DNA of 15,894 nucleotides from DATJZH01 sp035499215 (GTDB lineage Bacteria > Actinomycetota > Actinomycetes > Streptosporangiales > Streptosporangiaceae), in contig DATJZH010000236.1 of the NCBI GenBank assembly GCA_035499215.1, forward strand, positions 1 through 15,894. The letters are read 5' to 3'. Below are positions 14,148 through 15,894 of the stretch, piece after piece. Position numbers and translations under genes: made by a program. How positions within the stretch are numbered: position 1 is the stretch's first letter; every line of letters begins with the position of its first letter. Under the pieces are notes generated by a model that searched no databases, was not told the DNA's origin, and was given only the letters and a program-made list of their open reading frames with translations.

Positions 14148-15454
14148 CCGGCCGCGGCAGCCGCGAAGCCCACCGCGACCAGCCCGACGATGACCGGTGA
14201 GTGGCCGCTGGCCGGCATGAACACCGCGCTCAGCGCGGCCCCGGCGACGAACGTGATGTTGAACGTCATGTCGTAGAACGCGAACACCCGGCCCCGGTAG
14301 CGGTCGTCCACCTGCTCCTGCAGGATCGTGGTCGCGCAGATGGCCACGCCCTGCCCGGCGAGGTTCAGCCAGAACCCGATGACCAGGAACGCGGCCTGGC
14401 TGAACGTCTGGCCCAGCGGGCCGGCCACCACCGCCGCGCTGGCCAGCAGCAACGTGATCCAGGCGGGCTTGCTTATCCGCTTGGTGACCTGCGGGGTGAT
14501 CAGCGCGGCGCACGCGTAGCCCACCGCCGAGACGATGACCAGCACGGTGAAATGGCTGAGTGCGGTGTTGGCGCTGGCCGACCGGTAGAAGTAGTTGCGG
14601 TAGAGCAGGATCGACATCAGGAACAAGATCCCGTACAGGAACCGGTTGCCGCCGGTGGCACCCAACGCGGCGGCTGGCCCGCGGCGCCGCACGATATACC
14701 GGGCCCCGGCCACCAGGCCGGCCAGCACAGAAGCCAGCTCGCTCAGCAGCCGGCCCGGCTGCGCCTCGCCCGGGCCGCGGACGGGGCCGAGCAGGTCGCG
14801 GGCCATGGTCCGGGCGACCAGGCTGGCCAGCACGTAGCACAGCCCGCCAACCAGCAGGGTGACGGCCGAGCCGCCCTGGCCGCCACCGGTCAGCACGTGC
14901 ACGCCCAGGCCGGCGATCCCGCCGATCGAGGCCATGATCCCGCCCGCGGTCGGCGACACCGAGTTGGCCATCACCAGCTTGTCCCCGGCGACCACGTGCG
15001 GCAGCGCGGCGGACAGTGAGGACAGGAAGAACCGGTTGACCCCGAGCACCAGCAGCACGCCGATGTAGAGCGGGACGCCCAGCTGGCCCGAGGCCACCAG
15101 CCCGGCGGTGAGCGCCACGAACACGGCCCGGAGCAGGGCGGACCAGACCAGGATCTGGCGCCGCGACCAGCGGTCGATGAACACCCCGGCGAACGGGCCG
15201 ATCAGCGAGTAGGGCAGGTACAGCACGGCGAACGCGGCCGCGGCCGACGCCGGGTCGGGGAACGTGGTGCTGTTGAAGAACACGTACGAGCCGAGGCCCG
15301 CGGTGAACACCCCGTCGCCGGTCTGCGAGATCAGCCGGGTCGCGAACAGCCGCCGGAAATCCCGCTCGCGGAGCACGATCCGCAGGTCAGTGAGGAACGA
15401 TGAGCTGGATCGCCGGCCGCGCAGCTTCGCCATCGCGGCGGCCAGGAGGGTCAC
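14063..15454 (-). CDS. MFS transporter (DHA3/macrolide-efflux-like)
   Basis: This 463-residue major facilitator protein has about 12 membrane segments starting near residue 40 (FATRLISQTGDGVFTAGLGSYVFF). The loop 2-3 signature appears as GVFIDRWSRRQILVWSALLRA (around 89-109), followed by ALPHVVAGDKLVMANSV, as in the MFS_3 / DHA3 drug-exporter group. A central cytoplasmic loop holds PVRGPGEAQPGRLLSE. QEQVDDRYRGRVFAFYDM is another conserved family segment. Substrate is unknown; similar transporters often lie beside pcnA in actinomycetes. The GTG at 15454 has a weak AGG eight bases upstream; ATG at codon 8 is the alternative. It follows the cupin gene by 27 bases on the same strand, so they are probably co-transcribed. 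Its last 28 codons overlap pcnA antisense. Confidence 0.88.
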   Translation of the reverse strand: MTLLAAAMAKLRGRRSSSSFLTDLRIVLRERDFRRLFATRLISQTGDGVFTAGLGSYVFFNSTTFPDPASAAAAFAVLYLPYSLIGPFAGVFIDRWSRRQILVWSALLRAVFVALTAGLVASGQLGVPLYIGVLLVLGVNRFFLSSLSAALPHVVAGDKLVMANSVSPTAGGIMASIGGIAGLGVHVLTGGGQGGSAVTLLVGGLCYVLASLVARTMARDLLGPVRGPGEAQPGRLLSELASVLAGLVAGARYIVRRRGPAAALGATGGNRFLYGILFLMSILLYRNYFYRSASANTALSHFTVLVIVSAVGYACAALITPQVTKRISKPAWITLLLASAAVVAGPLGQTFSQAAFLVIGFWLNLAGQGVAICATTILQEQVDDRYRGRVFAFYDMTFNITFVAGAALSAVFMPASGHSPVIVGLVAVGFAAAAAGYWVSSREAPGADGELPSPAAPAQRRSS

Positions 15455-15481
15455 CCGCTCAGCCTACGGCGGGTGCTGGCC

Positions 15482-15829
15482 CTAGGCCGGCGGGCCGCCC
15501 GGGCGGCGGGTGTACTCGGCCGGCGCGAACAGCACCAGCAGCGCAAGGTCCTCGGTGACGTCGGTGAAGCGGTGCTCCTCGCCCGCGGGCACATAGATAA
15601 CGGCGCCCGTCCCCACCGGGGCACTCTGGCCGCCGGCCACCAGCCGCGCCCGGCCCGAGGTCACCACGTAGATCTCGTCCTCGGTGTGCGGCTCCTGGTC
15701 ATCGGTCCCGCCCGCGGGCACCGAGTAGGTGCCAACCGAGAGGTCGCTGGCCCGCAGCTGCTCGGCCCAGTGCACGCCACTGCCAGCGGCGGGCGCGGTG
15801 AACGCGCCCGCCCCCGCCAGAATCCTCAT
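15482..15829 (-). CDS. Small cupin-domain protein
   Basis: This 115-residue single-domain beta-barrel cupin has motif 1 as PHTEDEIYVVTSG (47-59), with H48 and E52 as metal-ligand candidates; the second canonical histidine is replaced by E50. Motif 2 is GAVIYVPAGEEHRF (75-88), with H86. A metal site with a 2-His/1-Glu set is therefore possible. There is no signal peptide or membrane segment. Small cupins serve as isomerases, dioxygenases or ligand-binding proteins, and none of these can be chosen here. The ATG follows directly after the TAG stop of the upstream gene, with GAGAGG three bases further up, so the two are translationally linked. It precedes the MFS gene by 27 bases. Confidence 0.88.
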   Translation of the reverse strand: MRILAGAGAFTAPAAGSGVHWAEQLRASDLSVGTYSVPAGGTDDQEPHTEDEIYVVTSGRARLVAGGQSAPVGTGAVIYVPAGEEHRFTDVTEDLALLVLFAPAEYTRRPGGPPA

Positions 15830-15894
15830 CTACCTCTCGACTTCGCCGCGGATGAATTTCTCCACCAGGTCACGGGCGACGTCGTCGCCGTACT
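15830..15894 (-). CDS. C-terminal end of an unrecognised gene (partial)
   Basis: The minus-strand frame running in from the right edge encodes YGDDVARDLVEKFIRGEVER and ends in TAG immediately before the cupin ATG (TAGATG). The charged, helix-like tail suits a real cytoplasmic protein C-terminus, and the abutting stop and start point to an operon with the cupin and MFS genes. Twenty residues are too few to name a family. Confidence 0.6.
   Translation of the reverse strand, partial: YGDDVARDLVEKFIRGEVER

Noticed and set aside
1..15894. CRISPR arrays, tRNA or rRNA genes, insertion sequences, prophage or defence genes
   Set aside because: I looked for spaced repeats, transposase motifs and tRNA-like sequences and found none; all large frames are accounted for by conserved chromosomal genes.

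Overview
This window looks like an origin-proximal stretch of a high-GC actinomycete chromosome. It starts at the end of what is probably parA and runs through parB, an intergenic parS site and the trxA-trxB / anti-sigma-sigM / pseudokinase / murJ / DUF6049 / pcnA block. The same order is known from Mycobacterium (pcnA, mutT4, Rv3909, mviN, sigM, rsmA, trxB2, trxC) and Streptomyces. The pseudokinase is a separate gene here, as in Streptomyces-like lineages; in mycobacteria it is fused to MurJ. The genus cannot be fixed from the sequence; a Streptosporangiales-like or neighbouring actinomycete is a reasonable guess.

Layout: parB (+) with a near-perfect parS just past its stop codon; a PLP-dependent threonine-aldolase-family gene (-) converging on parB; a GNAT acetyltransferase (+) divergent from the aldolase; a strong inverted repeat separating GNAT from the convergent trxA (-). 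From there to about 12.5 kb everything is on the minus strand. In transcription order this is a possible 20-codon leader ORF, a secreted single-pass DUF6049 protein, murJ (41-bp overlap), a membrane pseudokinase, a stem-loop, sigM and its anti-sigma factor (ATGA overlap), then trxB and trxA. pcnA (+) is divergent from this block and overlaps tail-to-tail with an MFS transporter (-), which is preceded by a cupin and the last codons of an unrecognised gene.

Together the genes cover chromosome segregation (ParB/parS), lipid II flipping and envelope control (MurJ, pseudokinase, DUF6049), an envelope or redox-linked ECF sigma switch (SigM/anti-sigma), thiol redox homeostasis (TrxB/TrxA) and tRNA 3'-end maturation (PcnA). 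Most of this is conserved housekeeping. I see no mobile element, CRISPR array, tRNA or rRNA, and no clearly new multi-gene system. The unusual material is small-scale: a SigR/SigH-type promoter in front of trxB; a 62-bp stem-loop with duplicated 14-bp palindrome-containing repeats in front of sigM; a candidate leaderless 20-codon ORF coupled to DUF6049 where mutT4 lies in mycobacteria; pentapeptide-coding 15-bp repeats at the N-termini of SigM and MurJ; and a 23-bp repeat in the anti-sigma linker read in two different frames.

No intergenic stretch exceeds 300 bp. The longest are 6161-6440 (stem-loop plus undefined sigM leader), 2159-2392 (divergent aldolase/GNAT promoter region) and 7995-8220 (candidate pseudokinase promoter).
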